Shown here: positions 33,714 to 42,072 of the stretch, one piece after another
Position numbering within the stretch: the stretch's first letter is position 1
Layout: every line of letters begins with the position of its first letter
Assembly (NCBI RefSeq): GCF_000007905.1
Contig: NC_004917.1
Span: 62,001 to 126,000, forward strand
Direction: 5' to 3'
DNA length: 64,000 nt
DNA from: Helicobacter hepaticus ATCC 51449
Lineage (GTDB): Bacteria > Campylobacterota > Campylobacteria > Campylobacterales > Helicobacteraceae
Made by a program: the position numbers and the translations under genes
The notes under the pieces: model-generated
What the model was told of the DNA's origin: nothing
The model's input: only the letters and a program-made list of their open reading frames with translations
Databases searched by the model: none

Positions 33714-34115
33714 ATGAATTATAAACTTCTCTCACTCCAAACCATAGGCGATGAACGCGGCAAATTAGTATCCTTAGAATCTCTTAAAAACTTGCCCTTT
33801 GCTATAAAAAGAGTGTATTATATGTTTGATACCTCGCCAGATTTGCCGCGAGGATTCCACGCTCACAAAGAGCTAGAACAACTTGTAATAGCTATAGATG
33901 GCGCGTGTGAGTTTGTGCTTGATGATGGAAAAAATAAAGAATCTGTATGGCTTAATCGCCCTGATGTTGGGTTGTATATTGGCAAAAATATGTGGCGAGA
34001 AATGCGGAACTTCTCTTATGGGTGTAAACTAATGATACTTGCTAGTGATTATTATGATGAGAGTGAGTATATTAGAGATTATGCAGAGTTTTTAGATATA
34101 ATAAAAAGGGTATAA
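33714..34115 (+). CDS. dTDP-4-oxo-6-deoxyglucose 3,4-ketoisomerase (FdtA/QdtA)
   Basis: A 133-residue cupin with all canonical features: RGFHAHKELEQLVIAIDG, LDDGKN, VGLYIGKNMWREM and the C-terminal YDESEYIRDYAEF. It moves the keto group of the RmlB product from C4 to C3, giving the substrate of the FdtB/QdtB-like aminotransferase. Sequence alone does not tell the galacto (FdtA) from the gluco (QdtA) product, so no symbol is given. It lies after the divergent paralogue and is the last gene of a two-gene plus-strand operon. Confidence 0.9.
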   Translation: MNYKLLSLQTIGDERGKLVSLESLKNLPFAIKRVYYMFDTSPDLPRGFHAHKELEQLVIAIDGACEFVLDDGKNKESVWLNRPDVGLYIGKNMWREMRNFSYGCKLMILASDYYDESEYIRDYAEFLDIIKRV

Positions 34116-34218
34116 GAGCAAATCATAGACATTTTTTGAGATAAACGCTTCGGAGCTTTATTTTCTTTTATACTCACCCAGAAACACCAAATCATTTGCC
34201 TCATTTCTAATAAAACTC

Positions 34219-34353
34219 CTACTCCCAAACATATTTATACTCCTCATAAAGTGCTAGTAGCCTTTGTTTATCTGCTTCTATCTTTTTGGCATTTTTTGAC
34301 TTTTTGAAATGCGTTTTAAATGTTTTTATGTATTTTTTACAAGCTTTTATCAT
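34219..34353 (-). CDS. Small basic protein sharing KKSKNAKKIEADKQ
   Basis: A 44-codon frame in the 358-nt gap between the cupin pair and the radical SAM gene. AAGGAG lies 5 nt ahead of the ATG at 34353. The N-terminus is strongly basic (MIKACKKYIKTFKTHFKKSK), followed by KNAKKIEADKQ, the same segment as in the small gene at 8335-8496, then LLALYEEYKYVWE. Outside the 44-bp shared block the two genes differ. Function unknown. The rest of the gap holds a terminator and no other gene that I can see. Confidence 0.55.
   Translation of the reverse strand: MIKACKKYIKTFKTHFKKSKNAKKIEADKQRLLALYEEYKYVWE
34262..34305. repeat. 44-bp direct repeat, right copy
   Basis: Perfect match, same orientation, to 8426-8469. 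Confidence 0.9.
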
Positions 34354-34446
34354 TATATCTCCTTAGGCAAATTTTATCCTCAATTAGCCTTAATCTCCGT
34401 GCCAATTTAGCAATACTCATTATCTCCCCTTAAACTTTTGTGGCAT

Positions 34447-34480
34447 AAAATTATAGAATTTAAGCTTAAGATTCTATAAA
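34447..34480 (-). terminator. Rho-independent terminator after the radical SAM gene
   Basis: Near-perfect inverted repeat: TTATAGAAT (34451-34459) and ATTCTATAA (34471-34479) around an AAGCTT core, followed by TTTT on the minus strand. The stop codon of the radical SAM gene lies within the stem. Confidence 0.65.
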
Positions 34481-35508
34481 AATTCGCTGTTAATTACTTC
34501 AAGCTGGAGTTTATCTAAAGTTTTATTAAAATTATCATTTCGGCATAAAATTGGGCAGTTCTTACAATCAATACTCTCATACACTTCTCTTATCCTGCTT
34601 CCTCGCCAAATCTCCTCCAAACTCTGCTCTCTTAAATCTCCGAGCAAATGTGCAGGGCTTTGACGGAAGTGCAAACAAGCCCAAACTTTGAAATCCGCAC
34701 TGATACAAGTGCTAAAAAACATTCCGTGGCATTTCTCATAGCCACGATTAGCCGCATTGTGCATTTGATTATATTTTTGATAACTTGCTAGGATTTTAAA
34801 ATCCGCTTCTTCGTATTTATTTTGCAGTTCCAAAAGGATTGGGGCAATATCAAAAGTATCGCCGGTAAATGGGCGAAACTGCACAAAATCAATGCCTTTT
34901 TGTCTTTTGGTAATATCTTTTATAAGCTTCACAAAGCTTTCCATATCCTCTCGCGTCTCTTGGCTTGTTAAAAATCCTATCCCAAAGCTAATTTTAGAAT
35001 CCATTTGTGTTTTTATCCTTGCAAACATCTCAATATTCTCTAAAGTTTTAGCGAAATGATGAGGTTTCATTCCGTGTATTTTCTCATACATTGGCACACT
35101 TCCCGCATCAAGGGAGATTCTAAAATACTCCAAATTCTGTGCAATCACACGACACTTTTGCTCATCAAGCAATCCACCATTAGAATTGCACCCGATATTC
35201 ATTCCTGCGCGTTTTATCTCCTCTATCGCATAACTAAAATGTGGGCTTAGAGTCGGCTCGCCTCCGCCAGATAGAATCACGCCCTTATTCTCAAGACTTT
35301 TTAGTCCTGCAATAATCACATCAATTTGCTCCTTGCTTAACTCTGCATTGTTTTCATTATGCCCACAGCAACCCGGACAGCGGTGATTGCATTTATTTGT
35401 CAAATCTAACTCGGTAACAACAAGTGTTTTATGCGCATTCATAAAATAATCAATCTTGTCGGTATAACGCAAAATTTTTTCGTGTGAATTGAAGTGATTT
35501 ACTTTCAT
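34474..35508 (-). CDS. Radical SAM protein with SPASM-like C-terminus
   Basis: A 344-residue radical SAM enzyme. The 4Fe-4S cluster motif is LTNKCNHRCPGCCG at about residue 38; ILSGGGEPTLSP is the SAM-binding GGE motif. The C-terminal part has five or more cysteines (EKCHGMFFSTCISADF, WACLHF, DCKNCPILCRND), as in SPASM/twitch auxiliary-cluster enzymes. It follows rmlA-rmlB in one operon, so a sugar-nucleotide or glycan reaction is possible, but peptide modification cannot be excluded. The rmlB tract at 35591 could couple it to rmlB: with 11 bases rmlB ends on its ATG. Confidence 0.85.
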   Translation of the reverse strand: MKVNHFNSHEKILRYTDKIDYFMNAHKTLVVTELDLTNKCNHRCPGCCGHNENNAELSKEQIDVIIAGLKSLENKGVILSGGGEPTLSPHFSYAIEEIKRAGMNIGCNSNGGLLDEQKCRVIAQNLEYFRISLDAGSVPMYEKIHGMKPHHFAKTLENIEMFARIKTQMDSKISFGIGFLTSQETREDMESFVKLIKDITKRQKGIDFVQFRPFTGDTFDIAPILLELQNKYEEADFKILASYQKYNQMHNAANRGYEKCHGMFFSTCISADFKVWACLHFRQSPAHLLGDLREQSLEEIWRGSRIREVYESIDCKNCPILCRNDNFNKTLDKLQLEVINSEFL

Positions 35509-35586
35509 CTAAACTCCCTTTTTCGTAAGATAAAGGAGTGCATAAAAAGCAATAAAAGAGGCAAAAAAGTAAGAATTAAGAGTTTA

Positions 35587-36618
35587 TTAACCCCCCCCCC
35601 CCGCAAGAGGAATTGAAGTATATTTATAAATATAAAAATCTATTGTTTGAGAAAGATTGGTATAAAAATCACTTGGTTTGAACCCAAATAAACGCGTCAT
35701 TTTACTAGAATCTATCGCATATCGTCTATCGTGTCCTGCTCTATCTTGGACAAATGTAATTTGCTCTTTGTAACTGCGCTCTTTGGGGCATTTTTTATCC
35801 AACATCTCACAAATAATTTGTGCAAGCTCTATATTGCTTTGCTCATTTTCTCCACCGATATTAAAACTCTGCCCAAAATAAGAGGAATGAAACACCTTAT
35901 CAATCGCTTTGCAATGATCTTGCACAAAAAGCCAATCACGGATATTTTGTCCATCACCATAAATAGGAATCTCACTGCCAGCCAAAGCATTACGGATAAT
36001 CGTAGGAATAAGCTTTTCATCGTGCTGCTTTGGTCCATAGTTGTTAGAACAATTTGTGATAAAAGTTTTCAACCCATAGGTATGATGATAACTCCTAACC
36101 AACATATCGCTTGAAGCTTTGGAAGCAGAATAAGGCGAATTGGGTGCATAAGGCGTGGATTCACTAAAATATCCGCTTTCTCCTAATGAGCCAAATACCT
36201 CATCAGTGCTAATATGATGAAAAATACAATGCTCTTTGTTTGTCTTAGGGCGACTTGGCGCATCAAACCAGTTTAAATACGCATTATGCAGTAAATTAAA
36301 AGTGCCATTGACATTTGTTTCTACAAAGGCACTTGGATTTTTTATAGAATTATCCACGTGAGATTCTGCGGCAAAATGAATCACACCCTCAATATCATAA
36401 TGCGCAAAAAGTTCCTTAATAAAGTCTTTATCGCAAATATCGCCTTGTCTAAACTCATAATTTGGCGTATTCTCTGCACCTTGGAGATTGCGCAAATCTC
36501 CTGCATAAGTTAAAGAATCCACATTGATAAGGCGATACTGCGGGTATTTATGCAAAAAATAGAGAATAAAATTACTCCCGATAAACCCTGCTCCACCTGT
36601 GATAAGGAGATTTTTCAT
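35587..36618 (-). CDS. rmlB: dTDP-glucose 4,6-dehydratase
   Basis: A 343-residue extended SDR. TGGAGFIGSNFILYFL binds NAD, HFAAESHVDNSI is family-specific, HISTDEVFGSLGE holds the catalytic Thr-Asp-Glu, and YSASKASSDMLVRSY the Tyr-xxx-Lys. It makes dTDP-4-keto-6-deoxyglucose, the entry point for the 3-amino sugar route. A 12-base tract (35591-35602) follows the normal C-terminus (SQTIDFYIYKYTSIPLA) and the frame stops there after GGGG. The start overlaps the rmlA stop (TAATG). Confidence 0.95.
   Translation of the reverse strand: MKNLLITGGAGFIGSNFILYFLHKYPQYRLINVDSLTYAGDLRNLQGAENTPNYEFRQGDICDKDFIKELFAHYDIEGVIHFAAESHVDNSIKNPSAFVETNVNGTFNLLHNAYLNWFDAPSRPKTNKEHCIFHHISTDEVFGSLGESGYFSESTPYAPNSPYSASKASSDMLVRSYHHTYGLKTFITNCSNNYGPKQHDEKLIPTIIRNALAGSEIPIYGDGQNIRDWLFVQDHCKAIDKVFHSSYFGQSFNIGGENEQSNIELAQIICEMLDKKCPKERSYKEQITFVQDRAGHDRRYAIDSSKMTRLFGFKPSDFYTNLSQTIDFYIYKYTSIPLAGGGG
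35591..35602. repeat. C12 homopolymer at the 3' end of rmlB
   Basis: Present frame ends at 35587. With 11 or 14 bases the frame stays open for 28 codons and ends as ATGA on the radical SAM start. Confidence 0.93.
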
Positions 36619-37493
36619 TATTTTTCCTCTAAAAGTTGGCGAAGATACTGCCCATAGCCACTTTTACTTAAGCTTTCAGCCCTTTGTAAAAGCTGCCCTT
36701 TATCTATCCAGCCATTGTGGTAGGCAATTTCCTCTAAACACGCGATTTTATAGCCTTGTCTTAATTCAATAGTTTGTACAAAACTTGAAGCTTCCACAAG
36801 ACTATCGTGCGTGCCCGTATCAAGCCACGCGAAGCCGCGCCCTAAACTTTGAGAACGAAGTTTGCCCGCTTTAAGATAAGCAATATTGACATCAGTAATT
36901 TCTAATTCCCCTCGTGGGCTTGGTTTAAGCGATTTTGCTATCTCTATGGCAGTATTATCATAAAAATATAATCCTGTGGCAGCAAGATTGCTCTTTGGCT
37001 TGCAAGGCTTTTCTTCTAAACTCACAACCGCTCCATTGGTGTCCATTTCTACTACACCAAAACGTTCTGGGTCTTTAACACGATAAGAAAAAATAGTTGC
37101 TTTGCCTTTGTTAGCTTCCTCTTTTGCCTCTAAAAGCATTAGCGAGAATCCTTGCCCGTAAAAAACATTATCCCCTAAGATTAAGGCTATTTCATCACTG
37201 CCTACAAAATCTTGCGCTAGAATTAATCCCTGCGCTAAGCCATCGGGAGATTCTTGCACGCAGTATTCAATCCGCATACCTAGCCACTCGCCATTTCCAA
37301 AAATCTCTTGGAATCTCGGCGTATCTTTGGGGGTAGAGATAATTAAAACCTCACGAATTTGTGCAAGCATTAACACAGAGAGCGGGTAATAAATCATTGG
37401 TTTATCATAAATAGGCAAAAGCTGCTTTGAGAGCATCAAAGTAGTAGGATACAATCTTGTTCCACTTCCACCCGCTAATATAATGCCTTTCAT
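36618..37493 (-). CDS. rmlA: Glucose-1-phosphate thymidylyltransferase
   Basis: A 291-residue dTDP-glucose pyrophosphorylase: [17 protein letters not shown] (nucleotide loop), [29 protein letters not shown] (metal-binding Asp), [20 protein letters not shown] and [19 protein letters not shown] are all canonical. It makes dTDP-glucose for RmlB. First gene of the rmlA-rmlB-radical SAM operon, with GGAG ahead of the ATG and an extended -10 promoter upstream. No rmlC or rmlD is present, so rhamnose is not made from genes in this window. Confidence 0.96.
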   Translation of the reverse strand: MKGIILAGGSGTRLYPTTLMLSKQLLPIYDKPMIYYPLSVLMLAQIREVLIISTPKDTPRFQEIFGNGEWLGMRIEYCVQESPDGLAQGLILAQDFVGSDEIALILGDNVFYGQGFSLMLLEAKEEANKGKATIFSYRVKDPERFGVVEMDTNGAVVSLEEKPCKPKSNLAATGLYFYDNTAIEIAKSLKPSPRGELEITDVNIAYLKAGKLRSQSLGRGFAWLDTGTHDSLVEASSFVQTIELRQGYKIACLEEIAYHNGWIDKGQLLQRAESLSKSGYGQYLRQLLEEK

Positions 37494-37523
37494 TATTTCT
37501 CCAAATACAAATTAAAATGTAAG

Positions 37524-37529
37524 ATTATA
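37524..37529 (-). promoter_or_regulatory. Extended -10 promoter for rmlA operon
   Basis: TGCTATAAT on the minus strand 31 nt upstream of the rmlA ATG, just after the lepA stop codon. Confidence 0.65.
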
Positions 37530-37549
37530 GCAAATTTTAACGAATTTTG

Positions 37550-39364
37550 CTATCCGTCAATCTTGAGTATAGCAAGGAATGCTTCTTGAGGTAACTCTAC
37601 TTTCCCAATAGCTTTCATACGTTTCTTTCCTTCTTTTTGTTTTTCTAAAAGTTTTCTCTTACGAGTTATATCACCACCATAGCATTTTGCAGTTACATTT
37701 TTGCCCATAGACTTTATATTCTCGCGCGCAATGACTTTATTGCCTACACTTGCTTGAATAGCTACTTCAAAAAGCTGTCTAGGGACAATTTCTTTCATAG
37801 ATTCTACTAATGCTCTGCCCTTTTCATAGCTTTTTGATTTATCTACAATGATTGAAAGTGCATCAACTATTTCCCCCGCTACGCGTATATCAAGTCGCAC
37901 TAAATCTCCTTGACGATATTCTATAGGTTCATAATCAAAGCTCGCATAGCCTTTTGTGCAGGATTTAAGCTTATCATAAAAATCCATTACAATCTCATTA
38001 CTTGGTAGCGCGTATGTCAGCATAACGCGTGATTGATTAAGGTATTCCATTTTTTCTTGCACACCTCGGCGATTTGAAAGCAATGTAATAATATTTCCAA
38101 CATATTCACTCGGCGTGATAATACTTGCCCTCACATAAGGTTCATAAATGGATTCTATCTTTTGCACTTCTGGCAATTCGCTAGGATTTTGCACGAGAAC
38201 TTTCGAACCATCAGTCATATAAACTTCATATACCACCGTTGGCGCAGTAGCAATAAGATTGAGTGAAAATTCCCTTTCTAATCGCTCTTTAACTACTTCC
38301 ATATGCAGTAATCCCAAAAATCCCACGCGAAACCCAAATCCCAAAGCCACACTTGTCTCTGGCTCAAAACTAAGCGCAGAATCATTGAGCTTGAGCTTAT
38401 GGAGTGCTTCGCGCAATTCTTCAAATTTATCTGTTTCAATAGGATAAATCCCTGCAAATACGAAAGGTTTAGCTGGACGAAATCCTTCAACAGGTACTTT
38501 TGTGGGATTCTTAGAATCTGTGATTGTATCTCCTACTGCCATTTCTGTTACAGATTTAAGCCCAAGAGAGATAATGCCTATCTCGCCGCAGCCAATCGTT
38601 TGCGTGAGAATCTTCTGCACAGGGTGAGGATAATACAGCGCAAGCACCTCATATTTCTTACCACTACTCATCACTTGCACTTCTTGTCCCACACGCAATG
38701 TTCCATTTACAAGTCGCACTAATGCTAACGCTCCCAAATAATTATCAAACCAACTATCATAAATAAGTGCCTTTGTAGGAGCATTTTCATCACCACTCGG
38801 AGCAGGAATACACTCTATAATACGCTCAAGAAGATTTTTAATGCCCTCACCACTTTTAGCACTTACTTGAAGCACATCTGTGCAATCAAGCCCAATGGTA
38901 GATTCTATATCTTCTGCTACACGCAATGGGTCAGCTGCAGGCAAATCAATTTTATTTATCACAGGTAAAATTTCAAGATTATTTTCCATAGCAATATATA
39001 CATTCGCTATGGTTTGAGCCTCTACACCCTGACTTGCATCTACTACAAGAAGTGCGCCCTCACACGAGCTAAGAGAGCGTGAAACCTCATAGCTAAAATC
39101 CACGTGCCCCGGCGTATCAATGAGGTTAAGTGTATAAGTTTGCCCCTTGTATGGATAATTCAACCGAACAGATTGCGCCTTAATGGTAATACCTCGCTCT
39201 TTTTCAATATCCATCGTATCCATAATTTGCGCAGTCATTTCACGCTCACTTACCGCCCCACATTCTTGAATAAGTCTATCTGCGAGTGTGGATTTGCCGT
39301 GGTCAATATGAGCAATAATGGAAAAATTACGTATATATTCTTGTGGCACAATTAGAGCCTTCAT
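37550..39364 (-). CDS. lepA: Elongation factor 4 (LepA)
   Basis: A 604-residue ribosome-associated GTPase. [18 protein letters not shown] is the P-loop, DTPGHVDF is G3 and [10 protein letters not shown] is G4. The LepA-specific C-terminal domain ends with [24 protein letters not shown] precedes the ATG at 39364; the N-terminus [15 protein letters not shown] is slightly longer than the common form. Convergence is not seen: it is divergent from ftsW. It is housekeeping and marks the right end of the glycan locus. Confidence 0.97.
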
Positions 39365-39407
39365 TGCTTACCTTAAATTTAAAGAATCTTAGAATATTAA
39401 AGCTGTG

Positions 39408-39413
39408 ATTGTA
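39408..39413 (-). promoter_or_regulatory. Extended -10 promoter for lepA
   Basis: TGCTACAAT on the minus strand, 44 nt upstream of the lepA ATG in the 191-nt divergent gap. Confidence 0.5.
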
Positions 39414-39519
39414 GCACACTCACAGGTATTTGTCCATAGGCTACACCTTTATCCCTCCTTAAGCTTTACATACAAAGTGCTATGTAATTTCTTAATTTTA
39501 CATTTTCATAATGTTTTGT

Positions 39520-39525
39520 TAAAAT
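39520..39525 (+). promoter_or_regulatory. Extended -10 promoter for ftsW
   Basis: TGTTAAAAT on the plus strand, 31 nt upstream of the ATG at 39556. Confidence 0.5.
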
Positions 39526-39555
39526 CTAAATTTTATTTTGATAAGAGTGAGTTTT

Positions 39556-40716
39556 ATGGCAGATTCTAAGCTTTTTTATGCAGTTACACTCCTTATTTGC
39601 ATCGGTGTGGTAATGTCCTACTCATTGGCAACATATATCACAAGTCTTTATAATTATGAACATTTTCATTTTCTATTGCGTCAATTTATCGCTGCCATAA
39701 TTGGAATAGGACTGATGTGGTTACTCTCACGCATTGATTGCAATACACATTTCAAGCACATAGGTGTAACAATCTTTATCGTTTCTATCATTCTTATGGT
39801 AGGTATGCATTTTCTTCCTCAAAGCTTTGTAAGCTCTGCGGGTGGAGCAAAGCGTTGGATTAGACTGCCATTTATCTCTATTGCACCTTCTGAACTCTTT
39901 AAAATTGGTTTTGTTTATTTTCTTGCGTGGAGCTTTTCGCGCAAATTTGTCAGCAATGTGCGACTTTCTATCAAAGATGAAATCAAAATATTTATCCCCT
40001 ATCTTGCGCTATTTATCGTAGCAGTTGTGCTAATTGCCGTATTACAAAATGACTTGGGGCAAGTTGTGCTACTTGCGCTCACTCTTGGAGTAATGCTTGT
40101 TTTTGCAGGCGGAAGTTTGCGATTACTTGGTGTCATATTTCTTGGCACAATAAGCACTACATTTGTAGCTATTATTACAAGCCCGCATAGAATCTTGCGC
40201 ATCAAATCGTGGTGGGCAAGCGCACAAGATTCTGTATTAGCACTTTTACCCTATGGTTGGGCTGAAAACCTCCGCATAAGCGGCTTACCTGAACCTTATC
40301 AAATTTATCACGCCACTAATGCTATGTCAAGCGGCGGTTTTTTTGGTGCTGGGTTAGGTGAGGGTTTTATCAAACTTGGATTCTTAAGTGATGTGCATAC
40401 AGACATTATTCTTGCAGGCATTGCCGAAGAATTAGGATTTATAGGACTTTTTGCTCTTGTGTGTTTATTTGGTTATATTTTATTAAGACTCTTTCGCATT
40501 GCTAATCGTGCACAAAATAAAATGTATTATCTTTTTTGCATAGGTGTGGGGCTTTTAATTGGTTTTTCATTTATTATTAATGCCTTTGGCATTTCGGGTA
40601 TAACGCCTGTAAAAGGTATAGCTGTGCCATTTCTTAGCTATGGTGGTAGCTCACTCATTGCAAATTGCATTGCAATTGGTTTAGCTCTAAGTATTTCAAA
40701 AAATAATTCATCTTAA
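39556..40716 (+). CDS. ftsW: FtsW/RodA-family SEDS protein
   Basis: A 386-residue polytopic SEDS peptidoglycan glycosyltransferase with about ten membrane helices. GGAKRWIRLPFISIAPSEL, QNDLGQVVLL and the C-terminal ISGITPVKGIAVPFLSYGGS with the PFLSYGGSS block are family hallmarks. The N-terminus (VVMSYSLATYITSLYNYEH) favours FtsW over RodA. The ATG at 39556 was chosen; an in-frame TTG at 39538 is possible. Septal peptidoglycan synthesis at the inner membrane is the expected role. Confidence 0.88.
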   Translation: MADSKLFYAVTLLICIGVVMSYSLATYITSLYNYEHFHFLLRQFIAAIIGIGLMWLLSRIDCNTHFKHIGVTIFIVSIILMVGMHFLPQSFVSSAGGAKRWIRLPFISIAPSELFKIGFVYFLAWSFSRKFVSNVRLSIKDEIKIFIPYLALFIVAVVLIAVLQNDLGQVVLLALTLGVMLVFAGGSLRLLGVIFLGTISTTFVAIITSPHRILRIKSWWASAQDSVLALLPYGWAENLRISGLPEPYQIYHATNAMSSGGFFGAGLGEGFIKLGFLSDVHTDIILAGIAEELGFIGLFALVCLFGYILLRLFRIANRAQNKMYYLFCIGVGLLIGFSFIINAFGISGITPVKGIAVPFLSYGGSSLIANCIAIGLALSISKNNSS

Positions 40717-40729
40717 ACAAAGGAAAAAT

Positions 40730-41248
40730 ATGCGCTCTAATCGTATTTTATGGTTTATATTGAGTTTGGCCCTGATTGTTTTAGGAATCATATGTATTGC
40801 CAACCCTCTTCACACAATGACCTTTCTTGCCTATTTTGTTGGATTTATTATGTTTATTAGTGGTGTTGGCGGCATTTTTTATTTCTTTACATCACGTTAT
40901 ATGATGATGCTTCTTGATGGTGTGATTTCGTGTGCTTTTGGCTTAGTCTTACTTTTTGGAGGTGAGGAAATCACGCAAAATTTCGTGCCACTCTTTATTG
41001 CTTTATGGCTTATCCTTAAGGGTGCTTTATGGCTTATTCACGCGTGGAAACTCTCACGTATTGTATATTCAAACACAAATACAAGCATCACATTTATAGG
41101 AGGATTCTATATTTTATTCGGGGTGCTTTTTGTGCTCTTTCCTGAAATATTAGCCACACTCATAAGCCTTATACTTGGCATTATCCTTATTTTAAGTGGT
41201 GGCATAGGCTTGTATTTTTGGAATACTTTGAGAAAAACAGGTATATAG
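40730..41248 (+). CDS. HdeD/DUF308-like membrane protein
   Basis: A 172-residue protein with six hydrophobic helices in three pairs, starting ILWFILSLALIVLGIICIAN, as in HdeD/DUF308 proteins. Charged residues are few and lie in the loops. E. coli HdeD is linked to acid resistance, but the family has no defined activity and no role can be given here. It lies 13 nt after ftsW and 7 nt before hemD, so the three are likely cotranscribed. Confidence 0.8.
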   Translation: MRSNRILWFILSLALIVLGIICIANPLHTMTFLAYFVGFIMFISGVGGIFYFFTSRYMMMLLDGVISCAFGLVLLFGGEEITQNFVPLFIALWLILKGALWLIHAWKLSRIVYSNTNTSITFIGGFYILFGVLFVLFPEILATLISLILGIILILSGGIGLYFWNTLRKTGI

Positions 41249-41255
41249 AGATAAT

Positions 41256-41996
41256 ATGACAGATTCTAAGTTAAATGATAAAGATATGCAAAATGCAGAT
41301 GCTATCTATGAGGTAGTTCTTGTTGGGACGCGTGCTCATCAAGGTGTTAAAAGCCTTATAAGCAATGTTATAGAATCTATTCCTATTACACATACCCTAA
41401 AAGGTATTGATGCGCTTATTTTTACTTCCTCTTATGCGATAACTTCTCTTATAGAATCTGCCTCACCCAAATCCATTTCATACAATCCCAATCTTGCACA
41501 TTGGCGAGAAATTCCAAGCTTTGTTATTAGTCCCTCAAGCGCTGCATTATTGCACAAGGAAAATGCCTCTATTGCTTTTGTTGGCAAAAAGGCTCACGGA
41601 AAAGAGTTTGCTAAAGAAATTATCCCGCTTTTGCAAGGGCGCACACCACTTTATCTTCGCGCTCAAAAGATTATATCTGGGCTAGATTCTCTACTCAAAA
41701 ATGCGAATATTCCCCTTCAAGAAGCAATTGCTTATATTAATCATTCTCAAATTTTACCCCCTTCTCTTAAGCCTAAACCCAAAAGTGTGCTTATTTTTAG
41801 CGCACCGAGTGCATATGAAAGTTTTATAACAAATTTTGGGTGGGATTCACATTATGTGGCAGTAGCTATTGGGCGAAGCACTTTTGCCCACTTTGAGGAA
41901 GGTATAAACGCATATATCAGCCCTATCCCAACTATTAGCTCTTGCATTGATTTTGCACGTAGTCTTGCACAGAAACTTAATACTTCCTCATTATGA
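41256..41996 (+). CDS. hemD: Uroporphyrinogen-III synthase
   Basis: A 246-residue HemD-fold protein: two alpha/beta domains with IDALIFTSSYAITSLIES in the first and SVLIFSAPSAYESFITNFGW plus VAVAIGRSTFAHF in the second. It cyclises hydroxymethylbilane to uroporphyrinogen III in heme synthesis. The family is poorly conserved, so the assignment rests on these blocks and the length. The first 15 residues look unstructured and a later start is possible. Confidence 0.85.
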   Translation: MTDSKLNDKDMQNADAIYEVVLVGTRAHQGVKSLISNVIESIPITHTLKGIDALIFTSSYAITSLIESASPKSISYNPNLAHWREIPSFVISPSSAALLHKENASIAFVGKKAHGKEFAKEIIPLLQGRTPLYLRAQKIISGLDSLLKNANIPLQEAIAYINHSQILPPSLKPKPKSVLIFSAPSAYESFITNFGWDSHYVAVAIGRSTFAHFEEGINAYISPIPTISSCIDFARSLAQKLNTSSL

Positions 41997-42038
41997 TATA
42001 GGAAGCGCTTAGCTTACAATATATTTAGCTTTATTTGA

Positions 42039-42044
42039 TACAAT
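42039..42044 (+). promoter_or_regulatory. Extended -10 promoter for the PPIase gene
   Basis: TGATACAAT on the plus strand, 29 nt ahead of the ATG at 42073, in the 76-nt gap after hemD. Confidence 0.55.
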
Positions 42045-42072
42045 CGCACAATCTTAATTATGGAGCAATATT

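Noticed and set aside
34130-34170. A terminator after the fdtA/qdtA gene
   Set aside because: The GCTTCGGAGC hairpin has a very short stem and the T-run is interrupted, so I do not list it.
8335-34353. A mobile element bounded by the 44-bp repeats
   Set aside because: No integrase, transposase, terminal inverted repeat or tRNA target is visible. The repeats lie inside coding frames, so homologous recombination is the only supported reading.
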